A DNA stretch of 64,000 bases from Carya illinoinensis. Lineage: Eukaryota; Streptophyta; Magnoliopsida; Fagales; Juglandaceae. Below the pieces are notes generated by a model. That model made no database searches. It saw only the letters and a list, made by a program, of their open reading frames with translations, and was not told where the DNA came from. This document shows positions 33,660 through 46,800 of the stretch, one piece after another. The number at the start of each line of letters is the position of its first letter. The stretch's first letter is position 1. Made by a program: the position numbers and the translations under genes. The DNA lies in NCBI RefSeq assembly GCF_018687715.1, contig NC_056757.1, positions 21,478,501-21,542,500 on the forward strand, written 5' to 3'.

Positions 33660-36600
33660 ATGATATCTTCTTCTTCTTCTTCTCCTATTTCCCTTGTTGA
33701 GGACCCAAACAGTCCATTCTTTCTACTTCATAGTGACAATGCCAATACTGTCATTGTCTCACCTCCATTGAATGGTTCGAATTATATATCTTGGAGTAGA
33801 TTATTTCTGCTTTTCATTTCAATGAAAAATAAGATAGGCTTTTTGGATGGCTCGATTTCTACTCTTGAGTTATCAAATCCTTCATATGTGTCATGGTTGA
33901 GATGCAACAACATCTTACTAGCTTGGGTCCTAAAAGAGATTGCTTCTAATGTATTCTTCATGAGTTCAGCTAAACAGGTTGGGATAAACTTAAGGAGAGA
34001 TTTGCTCAACCTGATGAAGCTCGAATCTATCACCTCCAACACAAGCTCAGTAGCATTGTTCAAGGGCATCTCTCTGTAAGTGACTACTTCACCCAACTTA
34101 ATGCCATTTGGGAAGAGTTACATAGTTACAGACCACTTCCATGTTGTACTTGTGGGAAAGTATTTGTGATGCCTTAAAAACTGTTGGTGAAGTCCAGCAA
34201 GGAGACTATGTCTTCAAGTTTATAATGAGATTAAATGATAGTTATTACTCTATGAGAGGATAGATCATTTTACTAAGTCCTTACCTTCACTAGACAAAAC
34301 TTTTTCATTAATCTTGCAAGAAGAAAGACAAAGGCAGGCAAGGAACTCATCTTTGCCCATCTCAGAGCCATCTGCTCTTCTAGCCTATCAAAATCTTCCA
34401 AAGAAAAAGGAAAAATCAGACTTGATCTGTCATCATTGTGGTAAGGTTGGAAATACGAAGGATAAGTGTTATAAATTAGTAGGATTTCCACCAAACTTTA
34501 AGTTTACCAAAGCTAAGTTTGGAAATAATCCTGCTACATCATATTCTGCCCACCAAGTTACTGCACAGGTTACCTCTTCACCTCAGGAAGCACATGCTCC
34601 AAGTACTTCTCAATTGAATCTCTCTCAAGCACAAGCACAACATCTTGTCAATGCTACTGAGCTTGTCATGGCTCTTGTCAATGCTCAATTTCTTTAGCTC
34701 AACTTGGGACACATCAAGCCAAATTGCCTACTCCTACTCTTGCTTCTGTTACTATCAAACCAGATCCTCCTGAAAACATTTCCTCCATCACACCTTACTC
34801 GAACCTAGCAGGTAAATATCATTGCCTCTCCACTCTCTCATTGACTGCTAATCACTCTCATTTCAGTAAAATAAATCATTGCAAACATATATCATCCTCT
34901 CAACATAAGCAGTCTGATATTTGTCACACACCATGGATCATGGACACAGGAGCCACTGATCACATGGTGTGCTCCACCTCCTTTTTTGACAAAACTCCTT
35001 GTATTCTAGCCTTTGTGCAGCCCCTAAATGGTTCAAAGGCTCATGTCACACACATAGGCACTGTCAAACTTTTAAAATCACTAATTTTGACTGATTAACT
35101 GTATGTGCCTTCATTTGCTTTCAATCTTGTCTCAGTCAGTAAGCTAACTCACAAGCTAGATACATGCCTATTTTTCTTAAGTGATCTATGCTTTATTTAG
35201 GTCCTCTCTTCATGGATGATGATTGGACTTGCTAATGTTCATGCTAGCCTATATTACTTGTTGCCTTGCTCCCATGACAACAACATCAGTTTTCCTTCGA
35301 ATCTCTCTAACCAAACTCGAGCCAATCAAGCAGCTTCTCAACAAGATTTTGATCTATGGCATTTTAGGTTAGGACATCTATCTTCTGAAAGAATAAACTT
35401 GATTCATTCTCATGAGCCTAATGTAAAATCCAAAGATCAATCTCATTGTAAAGTCTGCCATTTGGCTAAGCAAAAACATCTTTCTTTTCCTTCAAGCATA
35501 TCCACCAGTTCATTACCTTTTGACTTGATACACTGTGATATATGGGGGTCATATTCTCAAGCCTCCCTTAAAGGCTTTCATTACTTTTTAACCATTCTAG
35601 ATGATTATTCAAGAGTGACTTGGGTTTTCTTAATGAAACTAAAATTAGATACAAGATTTGTTTTGCAGTCATTTTTTCAACTCATCCACACTCAATATTG
35701 ACAATGTCCTTGAATTTGATATGGTCTACTTCTATGAAGGCCATGGCATTATCCACCAAAAATCTTGTGTTTATACCGCCGACAAAATGGTGTTGTTGAG
35801 AGGAAACACCAACACCTCTTAAATGTGGCTCTTGCCCTTCTATTTCAGGCAGCACTACCCACTCAATTTTGGGGAGATGCAATTCTCACAGCTGCATACA
35901 TCATTAACAGGATGCCTACACCCCCTTCTCTCCAATAAATCTCCATATGAAATGCTAACTTTTCATCACCACCATCATACGCTCACCTTCGAGTTTTTGG
36001 ATGCTTGAGTTATGCTAGCACCACCAAACAACACAAAACAAAATTTGAGCCACGAGCCAGACCATGTATCTTTCTAGGATACCCTAACAATGTCAAGGGT
36101 TATAAGCTCTATGACATAGAAACTCATTCCACCTTCATCTCTAGGAATGTAGTTTTTCATGAGTTTGTTTTTCCCTTTCAATCTTCCATTCACTCTCCTC
36201 ATTCCTCTAAGGAAAACCACTTTTCCTTTCCTCACAATCTTGTATTCCTACCTGCACTACCAGATAGTTCTTTTTCACCTTTTCTTATGCCACAAGCTGA
36301 ACTACCAGATGACTACCTTTCACCCACCCCTTTGACACAATCTGAAACAAACCCTTTTAAACCCTCTTTCCCTGCTACCTCCTTTGACTCCACTCCCCTT
36401 CCAACCCAATCAATTGAGTTGCAAACCATCCCCCCTTCAAAGGTCCACCAAAGAAAGACACCAACCTGCCTACCTCCATCAATACCACTGCCAGGCAGCA
36501 ACTTCCTCCACTCTTCACCCACTCCATCATCATTTGACCTACAAACACCTCTCCCCATCCCATCACTCTTTTTCTACTTCCCTCACACTCTCTTCTAAAC

Positions 36601-36955
36601 CATTCTCCTATAATGAAGCTATCCAGTTTAAGCATTGGCAAGATGCCATAAAAACTGAACTTAGTGCCTTGGAAGAGAACAATACTTGGACAGTTACAAC
36701 TCTTCCACCCAATAAGACTGAAATTGATTGTAGGTATGTATTCAAAATCAAGCTCCATTCAGATGGCTCTCTTGAAAGACACGAAGCAAGGCTTGTAGCC
36801 AAGGGATACACTCAAAGAGGAGGCTTTGACTTCCAAGAAACCTTCAGTCCAGTGGCCAAACTCACCACAGTCTGTGTCTTCCTTGCCTTGGCATCCATTC
36901 AAAACTAGTTTTATCTCAAATGGATGTCCACAATGCCTTTTTACATAGCGCTAGG
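33660..36955 (+). pseudogene. Ty1/copia polyprotein (gag-PR-IN-RT), truncated and frameshifted
   Basis: Domains in order. Gag at 33660-34250: 'VSPPLNGSNYISWSRLF', 'SLKNK..FLDGSI'-like, C-T-CGK near 34146. Zinc knuckle near 34428-34469: CHHCGKVGNTKDKC, where the ligand His is replaced by Asn (codon at 34452). Protease at about 34938: PWIMDTGATDHMVC with the DTG catalytic triplet. GAG-pre-integrase at about 35340-35480: 'DLWHFRLGHLSSERI', HCKVCHLAKQ. Integrase core: HCDIWG, DDYSRVTWVF, then frameshifts, then AYIINRMPTP-type sequence near 35890. The downstream '[16 protein letters not shown]' and SRNVVFHE lie at 36060-36170. The RT N-terminus at 36600-36908 has 'WQDAIKTELSALEENNTW' and 'ARLVAKGYTQRGGFDFQETFSP'. 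The frame is lost just after 'QMDVHNAFLH' (about 36950), so most of RT and RNase H is gone. At least six frame breaks. Confidence 0.9.
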
Positions 36956-38111
36956 TATGTGGCTCAGAATAGACTGCCATGAGTGGGTGGGATTTGAAAC
37001 GTAAAGGCAAGACTCGTGACCAATTGAGCGAAAAAGGAACTGTTTGTTACAATCTCCCCTCTTTCTAAAAATTATATCCATGAAATTTGCTTGTGCTCAA
37101 CACGAATCCGTTGATGCCTATCCTCACATCGTCCTCATATGCCTTCATATGTGTTTATTGCTTCCATCACTCTTTGTATAGCACTTGCATCCTCTCATCT
37201 TGTCAATCCTCCATTGACATGCTTTAGTCATTTCCAAGTAGTTACCAATCCATCATGTAGCACTTGTAATTTCCAAAATTCAATATTCCTTATTGAAAAA
37301 GCTTGAAGTTACCATCTTATCCTCCATCTTGATTCTAACTTAACTTATGGTTATCCAAACACTTTGTGACTATTGCAGTCTATCTATTATTTCTAATCTA
37401 TTCCTTGCATAAACATGTAACTTCTTCTATATATTTCTAGCAATCCATAGTTCATTTATTCTCTTCTAACAACCTCTATTCTCTATCACTTTCTTCATTT
37501 CATGCACTTAACATCTCTTGTCTTAGTAGGTTAGTAGGTTAACATCTCTTCTCTTAGTAGGTGCCATTTTGACATGCATGCATAGACTATGTCATAATAT
37601 AAAACATCATAACATTAAAACATAAAAACTTTCATATACTTACTGCAGGATAAGACATGCCTTTGGAAGACTTCAACCTAGGTTTTCCCTTCACTTTCAG
37701 TTCTCTTTTCATTGTAAAATTTTTGGTTCTTTGTAAAACTTCTCTCTTTTAGTTTGAAAAGTTCACAGAATCTTTGATAACTTGGGTTTTGCTATAACAC
37801 CACCTTATAACGCTCTCCTTGTAGTTGGACCTTAGAAAATATTTTAAGAAAATGAGACAGGAATTAGTGAACCTATTGAAAAAAAATTCTCTTTCCTTCC
37901 TAGGATATGAAAGATTCTATGTTTAGAATTAAAACATGTTCTATAAATTAAAAGAGAGTTTATAGCAAAAATTTGCTTTCACACATTACATAAAAACCTG
38001 CTTAGGCTTCTGTCACTCTTCCCTTAGGCCATGTTTGGCCTAACACTTCTTACTCATTTTGTTCTTGTGAGTCTCTGGGTGATTAAAATTCAAATTTATT
38101 TCACAAAAAAC
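36956..38111 (-). mobile_element. Possible short non-coding LTR element on the minus strand
   Basis: At 37052-37066 the reverse strand reads AGAAAGAGGGGAGAT, a PPT-like run, followed by TGTAACAAACAG (LTR-head-like, right edge 37051). Rightward is about 700 bp of non-coding spacer, then a weak PBS-like TTATCAAAGATTC (near 37768-37781) and a TG edge at 37783. If real, this is an element with a spacer under 1 kb. The LTR copies were not shown to match each other, so this is tentative. No gene is visible in the stretch. Confidence 0.35.
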
Positions 38112-40498
38112 CATGACAAAGGAAGACGAGAAATTGCATTAATAAGTTGTTAGATGATAATGCTATTTGGCAAGAAGGGGGACAATGGAATCAGTTGTTA
38201 CAAATTATTTTATTTCATTGTTTAGTTCATCACAACTGGGAAATATGAAGGGAGTTATTGATACTATTCAACCCAAAGTAACTCATTCTATGGATGTTGA
38301 TTTATTAAAGCCATATACAGAGGAGGAGATCAAATATGCTTCATTTCAGATTTAATCTTTAATGGCAGTAGGGCCGAATGGTATGTACCCTATCTTTGTT
38401 CAAAAGTACTTGCACATTGTGGAGCTTGGTAGCGAGGTTTTATCTTGTTTGAATCATGGCTATATTCCTAATGAGCTAAATGAGACTGTTGCTGTACTTG
38501 TTTTAAAAACAAAGAAACCTAAGGAAATTTTATCGTTTAGACCTATTAGCCTTTGCAATATTGTTTACAAGATTATTGCTAAGGTTATAGCTAATAGGCT
38601 GAAACTCATATTACCACAAGTGGTCTCTCCTAGTCAGTGTGCTTTTGTTTCGAGTTGTCTTATAATGGATAATGTGCTTGTGGCTTTTGAGATAGTTCAT
38701 ACTATTCATAAAAAGAGAAAGAGTCATTGGGGTGTGATGTCTTTGAAGCTTGACATGAATAAAGCATACGATAGGGTTGAATGCTGCTTCCTTGAACAAG
38801 TTATGTTGAAACTTGGCTTTGATCAAAGTTGGGTGAATTTGGTTTTATCATGCCTTCATTCAATGTCATATAGAGTTCTCATTAATGGAAAACCCACATC
38901 TTCTTTTGTTCCATCAAGAGGCTTGAGACAAGGTGATCATTCATCACCATATTTGTTTGTGTTATATGTAGAGGGTTTATCATCTATTCTTCAAAATGAT
39001 GAATGGTTATATTTTCTTAATGGTTTGAAAGTATGCCCCAAGGCCCCAAATATAACTTGTTTATTTTTTGCAGATGATAGTTTTCTATTTTGTCATGCTG
39101 CTAATGCTAAAAATGAATCTTTACGAAGATTATTTGATATTTATGAGTTAGCATCCGGGCATCAGATTAACTTTGAAAAAACCTAGTTGCTTATTAATCT
39201 GAATGTGGGTATGGATGGGGTTGTGGTTATTATGGACATTTGAGGTATCTCTTCTTTGCAGCATCATTCTCGGTATTTGGGACTCCCTTCTTTTGTTGAG
39301 CATTCTAGGAATGCTACTTTCTATGATTTGAAGGAAGAGGCATGGAATAAATTACAAGGGTGGAAGGAACAATTACTTTCTCAAGTCGGGAGAGAGATTT
39401 TGATAAAAGTTGTTGTTCAAGCTTTGTCGACATATTCCATGAGCCATTTCATGTTACAAAAAAGTTTCTCTAGGAAATTACAAGGAATGTTTGCACGGTT
39501 CTTGTGGGGTCAACGAAATACGGAACGTAAATTGCATTGCTTGAGTTGGTATCATATGTGTCTATCAAAATTTCAAGGGGGTATGGGTTTTAAGCAGTTG
39601 GAGTTTTTTAATTTAGCTCTACTTACAAAACAATAGTGGTGATTATTACTTGATACTCAATCCCTACTATATAAGGATTTTAAAGCAAAGTAGTTTCCTA
39701 GTGTGGGATTACGTTGAAGACCATCTTATGTGTGGCGAAGTATTTTTGCCCCAAAGAATATATTGCTATCTGGGTGTATTTGGAGAATAGGGAGGGCTGA
39801 TAGAGTAAATTTAATGCAAGATAGGTGGCTTCCATTGGCTCGGCAACCACATTTTTGACCTCCTAACAAGTTTGGATGTCCTGATAGTATAGTTAATACT
39901 TTGCTTATTCAGAATTCAAGTTCTTGGAACCGTGACTTGGTAAATTCAGTTTTCCCTCCTTTTGTGGCTAAAATAATTTATTTACTTCCTTTGCTTTCAA
40001 GAGAGATTGAAGATTGCGTTTTACGGCATGGTACAAAGAGTAGATCTTGTTCTGTAAAGTCAATTTATCATATAGCTTTGGCGCTGTTCAAACGTAGGGA
40101 TAATGCTGAAAGTTCAAATACAGTGGAACCACTTTTGGAATTTGAAGCTATCAAATAAGGTTAAAAAATTTGGATGGAGAGCATGTACAGAAAGTCTTCC
40201 TACAAAACAAACGTTGTTGTTAAAAGGGGTTATTTCTTCCACATATGTGCACATTGTCAAGCTGGTATGGAAGATTGTATCATGCTTTTTGTGGATGCTC
40301 ATTTGTTCAACCAACTTGGGCTGCTAGGTGTCCACAGATTGATTCAATGGTGGGAATGGTAGATTGGTTTTACGATTTGGTTTCTGCATTGATGAAGATT
40401 GATTTGCATCTAGTTCCTAATTTCCTTACTATTGCATGGGGTATTTGGAAATATAGGAATCTTAAGATTTTTCAAAATGTTGATTGTGTTATCTAAGA
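38112..40498 (+). pseudogene. L1 LINE ORF2, 5'-truncated (RT, connection, zf-RVT)
   Basis: Begins in the pre-RT region (RNCINKLLDDNAIWQE-like, about 38120-38180). The frame at 38362-39186 is a nearly complete RT: 'FRPISLCNIVYKIIAKVIANR', 'QCAFVSSCLIMDNVLVAFE', 'LKLDMNKAYDRVE' with the catalytic Asp, 'FVPSRGLRQGD' and 'CLFFADDSFLF'. A stop follows near 39183. The frame at 39256-39636 is the connection ('HSRYLGLPSFVEHSRNATF', 'FLWGQRNTERKLHCLSWYHMC', 'GGMGFKQLEFFNLALLTKQ'). Frames 39901-40158 and 40103-40496 hold the zf-RVT region ('FWNLKLSNKVKKFGWRACTESLPTKQTL' and degenerate Cys/His ligands). Endonuclease and ORF1 are missing, as is usual for L1 copies truncated during reverse transcription. 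No TSD or poly(A) was identified. It differs from the L1 at 12-19 kb. Confidence 0.9.
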
Positions 40499-40559
40499 GA
40501 TTGTTGATGATTGCCTAATGTATGTTGAGAGCTATAATTGTGTAAAGAAATAGCACAAT

Positions 40560-43500
40560 TAAAGTCTCTCGTAAAAATAGTGTGCCTAGGCTTTAGTGCT
40601 TTTCCCCTTGGGATGTGCTCGTCCCGATACGTCATGTTCACCTAGTTCTTAAGAGGGCACGCATAAAAACTAAAATGATTCAATGACTCGTAAGCATTAT
40701 TTCATACAGTTAAAATACAATAACATAGGTTTTCAGTCATGCATTTATCACTCCATACACACATATCATACTTATCATGCATAGACATGCAGTTCGTTTT
40801 AAAAATGTTGTGAGATGAGGTTTTTCCTTAAAAATGGTTTCTTTCTTAAAATAGTTCCCCATGCCTCTCTGCCTTCATTTCTTAAAGAGTCTTTTCATGC
40901 ATACATCTTTTCTTACATGCATAAATACATACAAGCATTCTTTCTCAACATGCATACATTCTTTTCTTATCGCTTTCATTAGTTGATGCACACTATTGCA
41001 CCCCATGTGTTGGGGTTAGCAGTCTTTTATACCTGATTCCACCCATGGCCACGGGTTGGGAATCCATTCTGTCAGGGTACAGCACTGGGTGTACTACCAG
41101 TACTACTTACCCAACATTGTAATCAACCCAGTTCATTCATTCAGTACCTTTTCCTTTTCCATTCATGTGGCCGTTATGTATCTTCATACATCATGCATTC
41201 AGTCCATTCATTCATTTCCTTCATTTTCAGTCCATTCATTCATTTCCTTCATTTTCAGTCCATTCATTCATTTCTTATAGTTCTTATATGTTCTTATAGT
41301 TCTTCAGTTCTTTCGTTTCTTAAATTCATAAAAAAAATAGTCTTCTTTCTTTTCATAAAAGTCATTTTTAAAGCAGTTTTCTTTCATTTGCATCATTTAA
41401 AATTGTCAATTCGTGTATCTTTTAAAGCTTCAGTTCATTTCCTTTTGTGAACATACATACAATACGTACTGCTTATAGCATCCATCCTCATGTATACATA
41501 TACATACTTTGGGTGTGTGAAAAGGGGTGCCAAGGAGGGCCATTACATAAAAATGTTAGTTCATAAAGTATTTTAGACGAAAAGCTTTCGTTTTTGTGTT
41601 CCTTTCTTTAAGAAAACTGTAGAAGAGTATGAACGCAATACTTACCTGGACTTCATGCCGTACTCATTCCATGCAGTCGATTCATGTGCGTGTCAGATGG
41701 CAACCTACATGCATACACATAACCTTACATCATTCTCTATCTAATGCATAAACCACTATACTAGAAATAGAACTATGCTTCACTTGGAACACTCACCATC
41801 CATCCCTAAGTTCTTATGTGCCATTTACTATGCTAAAAATTTTGGAGTCTTATTCCTTAAAATGAACCTCCATGATTCACCTTAGGGTTAAGACACTAAG
41901 ACCTCCATCTTATTCTTCTATTAACCACATGTTGACCCATGACTCAGACTGACTAAGTCACGCATCCATATCCTAGACAACTTACCCATTACTACCTTCA
42001 CATATCCTAACCCTTACTCAATCCTCATTCCCATCCATACAAGTCACATGACTTTAAGCTGACTTTGAGACTTAAACATCATGCAACCATGCTGAGGATA
42101 GATTATCCATTACATATAGTAAACCTGTCCAGCACATGTGTCTCGCCAGAGGCAGATGTATCTCATCCCTTTTATCAACTAAGACCAACTTATAATTCCA
42201 ATGAACCCCGCTTGTATAAACAAGCTCCATACTTTGACACCAACTTTCTCAAACCCGATCAAAAGGACTCTTTTGACATCCCAGCCCCTTTACAAGTTCA
42301 CCCCAACTCTTGACAAGAGAGGACTGCATCCACAAATGTACCTCTATCATGTCATATAGCTCGAGACTAATCCCAACTTTTCCACCACTTCATACATATT
42401 CTTAGCCATCAGTCAACCACAAGGTGACACCCATCACCTTGGATTACAGGCTATGCCACAGCTATTTTGGGACATTGTTACATTGTTCCTCATGCTACAC
42501 AATACACTCTACACCCCTTTGCCATGCAACCATTCCGCTCTTCACGACACGCCTTAAGGTGTATTGCTACACAACATGGAGTGCACACCATGCGTACTCC
42601 CTTCGCTACATCACTTATTATCATGACGCACATCACACAGAGCGTCACTACACAACACGGAGCACACCCCACGCATAGTCCCTTCACAACAGTATGCCAC
42701 ATCATAACTACGGCACACCTCACACCCATACTTCATAGCACACTACACAGTCAAGCCCAACACTTCATAACTACACTTCACTTCACAACCATGCTGCGAA
42801 CTCCACAATACTAACTATACAGTCTACAGTCCAACCAACCAACTAATATTTATATAAATAATGAGAGATAGAGGGTTATACCATCGACGGGATAACCTGT
42901 GCGTCACTCATTGCTTGTGACGGTCAAGATGTCGAATGAGTCGTACATGATGGTTAACACTGTGTACGGTGGCTATCCACAATGTAAAGTGGCAATTTGG
43001 GCTTGAGAATAGCTTGGCATGGTTTTGGAAAGTCTCAAGGTGGCCTCATGGTGGTCTGAGGTGGCGGAACACAGCGGCATCATGCCATGAACAGTGCACC
43101 CGAAGGTAAGAGAGTGCGTGAGGGAGGTGGGGATGGGTTGGACATCATGGCTAGGCTTGGAAGAGCTTGAGGGAGGTGTGATGGAGCTGTAGCGGCAAGG
43201 TTGTGGCTAGGCAGTGGTTCACGGTGGCGGATCGGGCCTTGAAGTGGAGGATAATTCGTGAGAGAGTGGGGTAGAGTGCGAGAGCTAGAGAGTTTGGTTG
43301 GACATGAAAATGGCTGGGGAAGGTTGTGGTAGTGAGGGGAACAGGATGGTGAAGTGCCATGGGTAGCCGTGCACGGCGGTGCACACTGGTGCAACTGAAT
43401 GTATGTGGTTGTAGTTACCTTTGGAGAAAGAGAAAGTCATGGTGAAAGGCGACCATGGAGAGGAAGCCCATGACGTGGTGAAGTCACTGGTGGTGTTTGT

Positions 43501-43795
43501 TGGCCATTTTGGCCTTGTATAGTGGTGCTAGGATGAGGAAATGGGTTTGAAACCAATTTCGTTGAGCTGCCGTGGGAGGAGGGAGCTGCCATAGGTCTCA
43601 CCACTGGAGTAGTTAAACTCGCTAGTGGGAGAGGAAGCTACTAGTGGTGGAGGTGGAGTACGACGCTAGCTGGAAGAAATGAACTGTGTGGTGAGAGAGA
43701 GATAGCAGCGTACGTTGGGCTCGAGAGAGGGAGAGGAGAGAGAGCAAGAGAGGAAAAAGAGAAAAGTGAGGTGAAAAAGAGAGAGGCTTGGGAAA
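40560..43795 (-). mobile_element. Probable large LTR, reverse orientation, family unassigned
   Basis: Read on the reverse strand: polypyrimidine tract (43690-43795), GC-rich block (42900-43650), then a long CT/AC-rich part with short tandem repeats. This is the same architecture as the family A LTR head and body. A TATA-like 'TTATATAAAT' lies near 42848-42858. No coding domain. The ends were not pinned: the right edge abuts copia 2 gag near 43796, and the left edge is near 40560 at the end of the L1. It could instead be several merged repeats. Confidence 0.4.
41201..41272. repeat. 28-bp tandem repeat, 2.6 copies
   Basis: The unit AGTCCATTCATTCATTTCCT plus TCATTTTC starts at 41201, 41229 and 41257 with almost no change. 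The high identity points to recent slippage. Confidence 0.85.
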
Positions 43796-43819
43796 TTTGT
43801 CTTCTAACTAAAGCATAGA

Positions 43820-46800
43820 AGTCATTCAAGCCAACAAGAAACTTCAAAATATAATCAGATTGTTGTCTTCGCCACAAGAAACTAAAAGATCACATGTACA
43901 AGATGAAATTTTCCCACATGTACAAGTAGGAAATGGACTATAGCCTACATATTCATCCCAAAGTGTGTTGAAGGCACTTAAATATTCAGTGATTGAAGAA
44001 GAACCTTGATTTATGCAACTCAAGGATTTCTCAAGGTGAAACACTCTTGGCCCATCACTCCTGTTGGGCCTAAATTCGGACTCAAATTAATGAACTAAAA
44101 ATTTAGTGCAGCTTTACCTGCAAGTATACAGGTGTTGTAGTATCTTACAGGATCAAATCCACTGGGATTGACTTTTGTGATAAAGAAAATAAATTCAGAC
44201 AATGAAACAAAATTACTAAAAGAAACGTGCAATTAGATGAAGATTGATAAAATAACTAAATCAAACTAAAATGATAAAATGAATTAATATGGAGAAAGAC
44301 TAAGGTTTCGAGGATCCGTCTAATAATTTATGATACTGTTTCCGATCGATTTACTTCAATTAAACTAGAATAATGATTCTGTTTAATTGGAAGATTTAGC
44401 ATTTAAGATCAAGAAAAATAGTTGCTTATGATTGAGCATGAACGATTGATGATTAAAATATTTACAAATCTATTTGAATACCACAGGGATTCCTCAAGCA
44501 TTCACTGTATTCGAAAATCACAATGAATCAAGATGAGTATATAGATATTCAAAATATCCAATAATAAAATCCTTCAATCGATCAAGCTCACAGAATAAAT
44601 TTTACGTGGATCTGAAAATAATATTTAAATCATTAAACTTCACCTCTAACCTTATTATGAAAATTTAGCCAACCATATTCATCACAAGTGCTATAAAAAT
44701 ATTGTTTAGGATAAAATTAAAATAAAATACAATGAAACCACACAATAACATAAAACTGAAAAGAAAAGAAAATAAAATAAAACTTAAAACTCCCTCTCCG
44801 TTTGGTGTCCTAGCTGCCTTTTCCATTGCATATTCTGTCCAGCAAGTAGCTCACGTCTAGCTGTCGAGAACTCCAATTTATATGTCCATTCACATCAAAC
44901 TAGCTCCTTCTAATGCAGAGTTCTCCAGCTCCCACGACCAGATTAGCCTCACCAACCATTAAAATAAACAAAGTAAATTCTCCCCGTCTACTACTCTCCA
45001 GCTGCAGACCAAAGAAAAACTCATCTCCAAACTACCCACACAATACTCCCTGGTTCACCCAACGTTCCAAATGAAAATGAACCCACCGTGTACGTCTCGA
45101 CTGTGCCTTTGCTTCCCTCTATTTTTTTGTGTTTTCGTTCACGTAGAGACCAGTGTGAGTTTCTCCTTCTCATGAGTTGCTCCTTTTTTTTTTCTTTCCG
45201 TAAAAACCTCTTTGTTTCAGCTCTCTGCCTCTTTGCTCTCCAAACAGAACTGAAAGTCCAACATAAGTCCTTCCTCTACGTATTTTCAGTGCAGCCAAGA
45301 AACTCCAGTCTGAAGCTTCTGCATGTGTACCGTCTTCTCAGCTTTTCGTCCAGCGTCAAACTGCCCAAGCACTTTGTTTTTCACTCCGGAACTAGCATCC
45401 ATTCAATCCAACTTCACCTCTTCGTTTAAGTTCTTACCCTACAGCTGCTCTGTTTCTTTCCTCTAAAATTAGAGCTGAAAGTCCAGCTCTCTCACCCGAA
45501 TGAAAAAAAAAACAACACGCTCCTCTCTTTTTTTTTTTCGTTTCCGTTCACGTCCAGGGTTCTCCCAGGTGCTCAGTTTCCTTCTTTCCGGAAAATTAAG
45601 CTGGTCTGGACGTGCCTCTCACCGACACTCCCTTCCCCAACTAATTCTATTCCTACTCACCTCTTCTCTCTCTCCAACCGATTCCTTCTACCATCAACCA
45701 AGATAAATCCCAACCAATTAATTAACTCCACCTATTTCTTTTCAACCCCAGAAAATTCCAACCGACCTCTCTTAATTCTTTCTCTTCTCACCTTAAATCG
45801 ATTCCTACACTTTTCTATTTCTGGAAACTCTCCACGTAACCCTTTCACTCTTTAATCAAATCTCTCTCTCTACTCATGACCAACACACCTCAACTCCTCT
45901 CTATCTCCCATGTAACCCTCTCACTCTACACCCACCGATTGCTCCCCTCCCCTTTCTCTTTTCGTCCAGCAATATATTTATATATTAAGTCGGCACCAAA
46001 CTTCCCCCAACCACAATTCACTTCAGCCGACTTCTCTTGTTGAATATGGCACTCTACTTTAAGCACGGCATTTCTTTTCTTCATCCAGCAATATATTTAT
46101 GGCACTCCAGCCGACTTCTCTTATCTCTTCTCTTCACCTTTTCAATTTCTGCCGTCTAGCCACACACACACATATATATATCCTTAGATGGTTGCCTCAA
46201 GTTGGTGCTGCCCTTCCTCCAAGTCAAATTAACCAGCCGAATTCCATCTTCAATTCACACTTGGTTGAAAACTCAAGCATGTCTTCACACTTCAAACGGC
46301 TTCTCTTCCAATCCATCACATGTTCTTTACCTTAATTTAGTTGCACCAACCGATGAAAGTTAAGCCAAACAAGCAGCTGCCCAATTACGTCCTTCCTTCT
46401 CTTCATTCCTCTCAATTAATATGCACTTTTGGTCAAAAGTTCAAACCGGATCTCATTTGAATTTTATTTAAACTGAAAATAAGAAGAAAGAAACAACACT
46501 CAAAAATAAATTAAAAGAAAAATAGATTATCAAAAACAGACTATATATGAGGAAATATTGTCCCATTAAATCATAATTATAAAATTAAGCATAAACATGA
46601 TATCAATCAATTAAAAATCACAACTCGTTTTTATGCTTAAAAAATTATTTTTCCATCTAAAACCAATAATAGTGTCACGAAGAATTTAAAATACATTGGT
46701 TTTAAATAGCTAAAACATGCAATATTTCAGCTCAATCAACTCCTTAAAGACTGAGTCTTCAATTCATTCCAAAGATCTAAAGCTGAAGTGACATACAATC

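Noticed and set aside
33324..36955. Endogenous pararetrovirus or other integrated plant virus
   Set aside because: Domain order gag-PR-IN-RT is that of Ty1/copia, and no movement or coat protein motif typical of caulimoviruses was seen here or elsewhere in the window.
36975..37035. tRNA or SINE-like A box (GCTCAATTGGT) and B box-like (GTTTCAAATCC) on the reverse strand
   Set aside because: Only 18 bases separate the boxes, against more than 30 in tRNAs and SINEs. No cloverleaf can be drawn and no tail or TSD is seen.
42424..42814. Open frames (His/Thr/Tyr-rich) on both strands
   Set aside because: CA/TC-rich low-complexity DNA within a probable LTR, with no domain.
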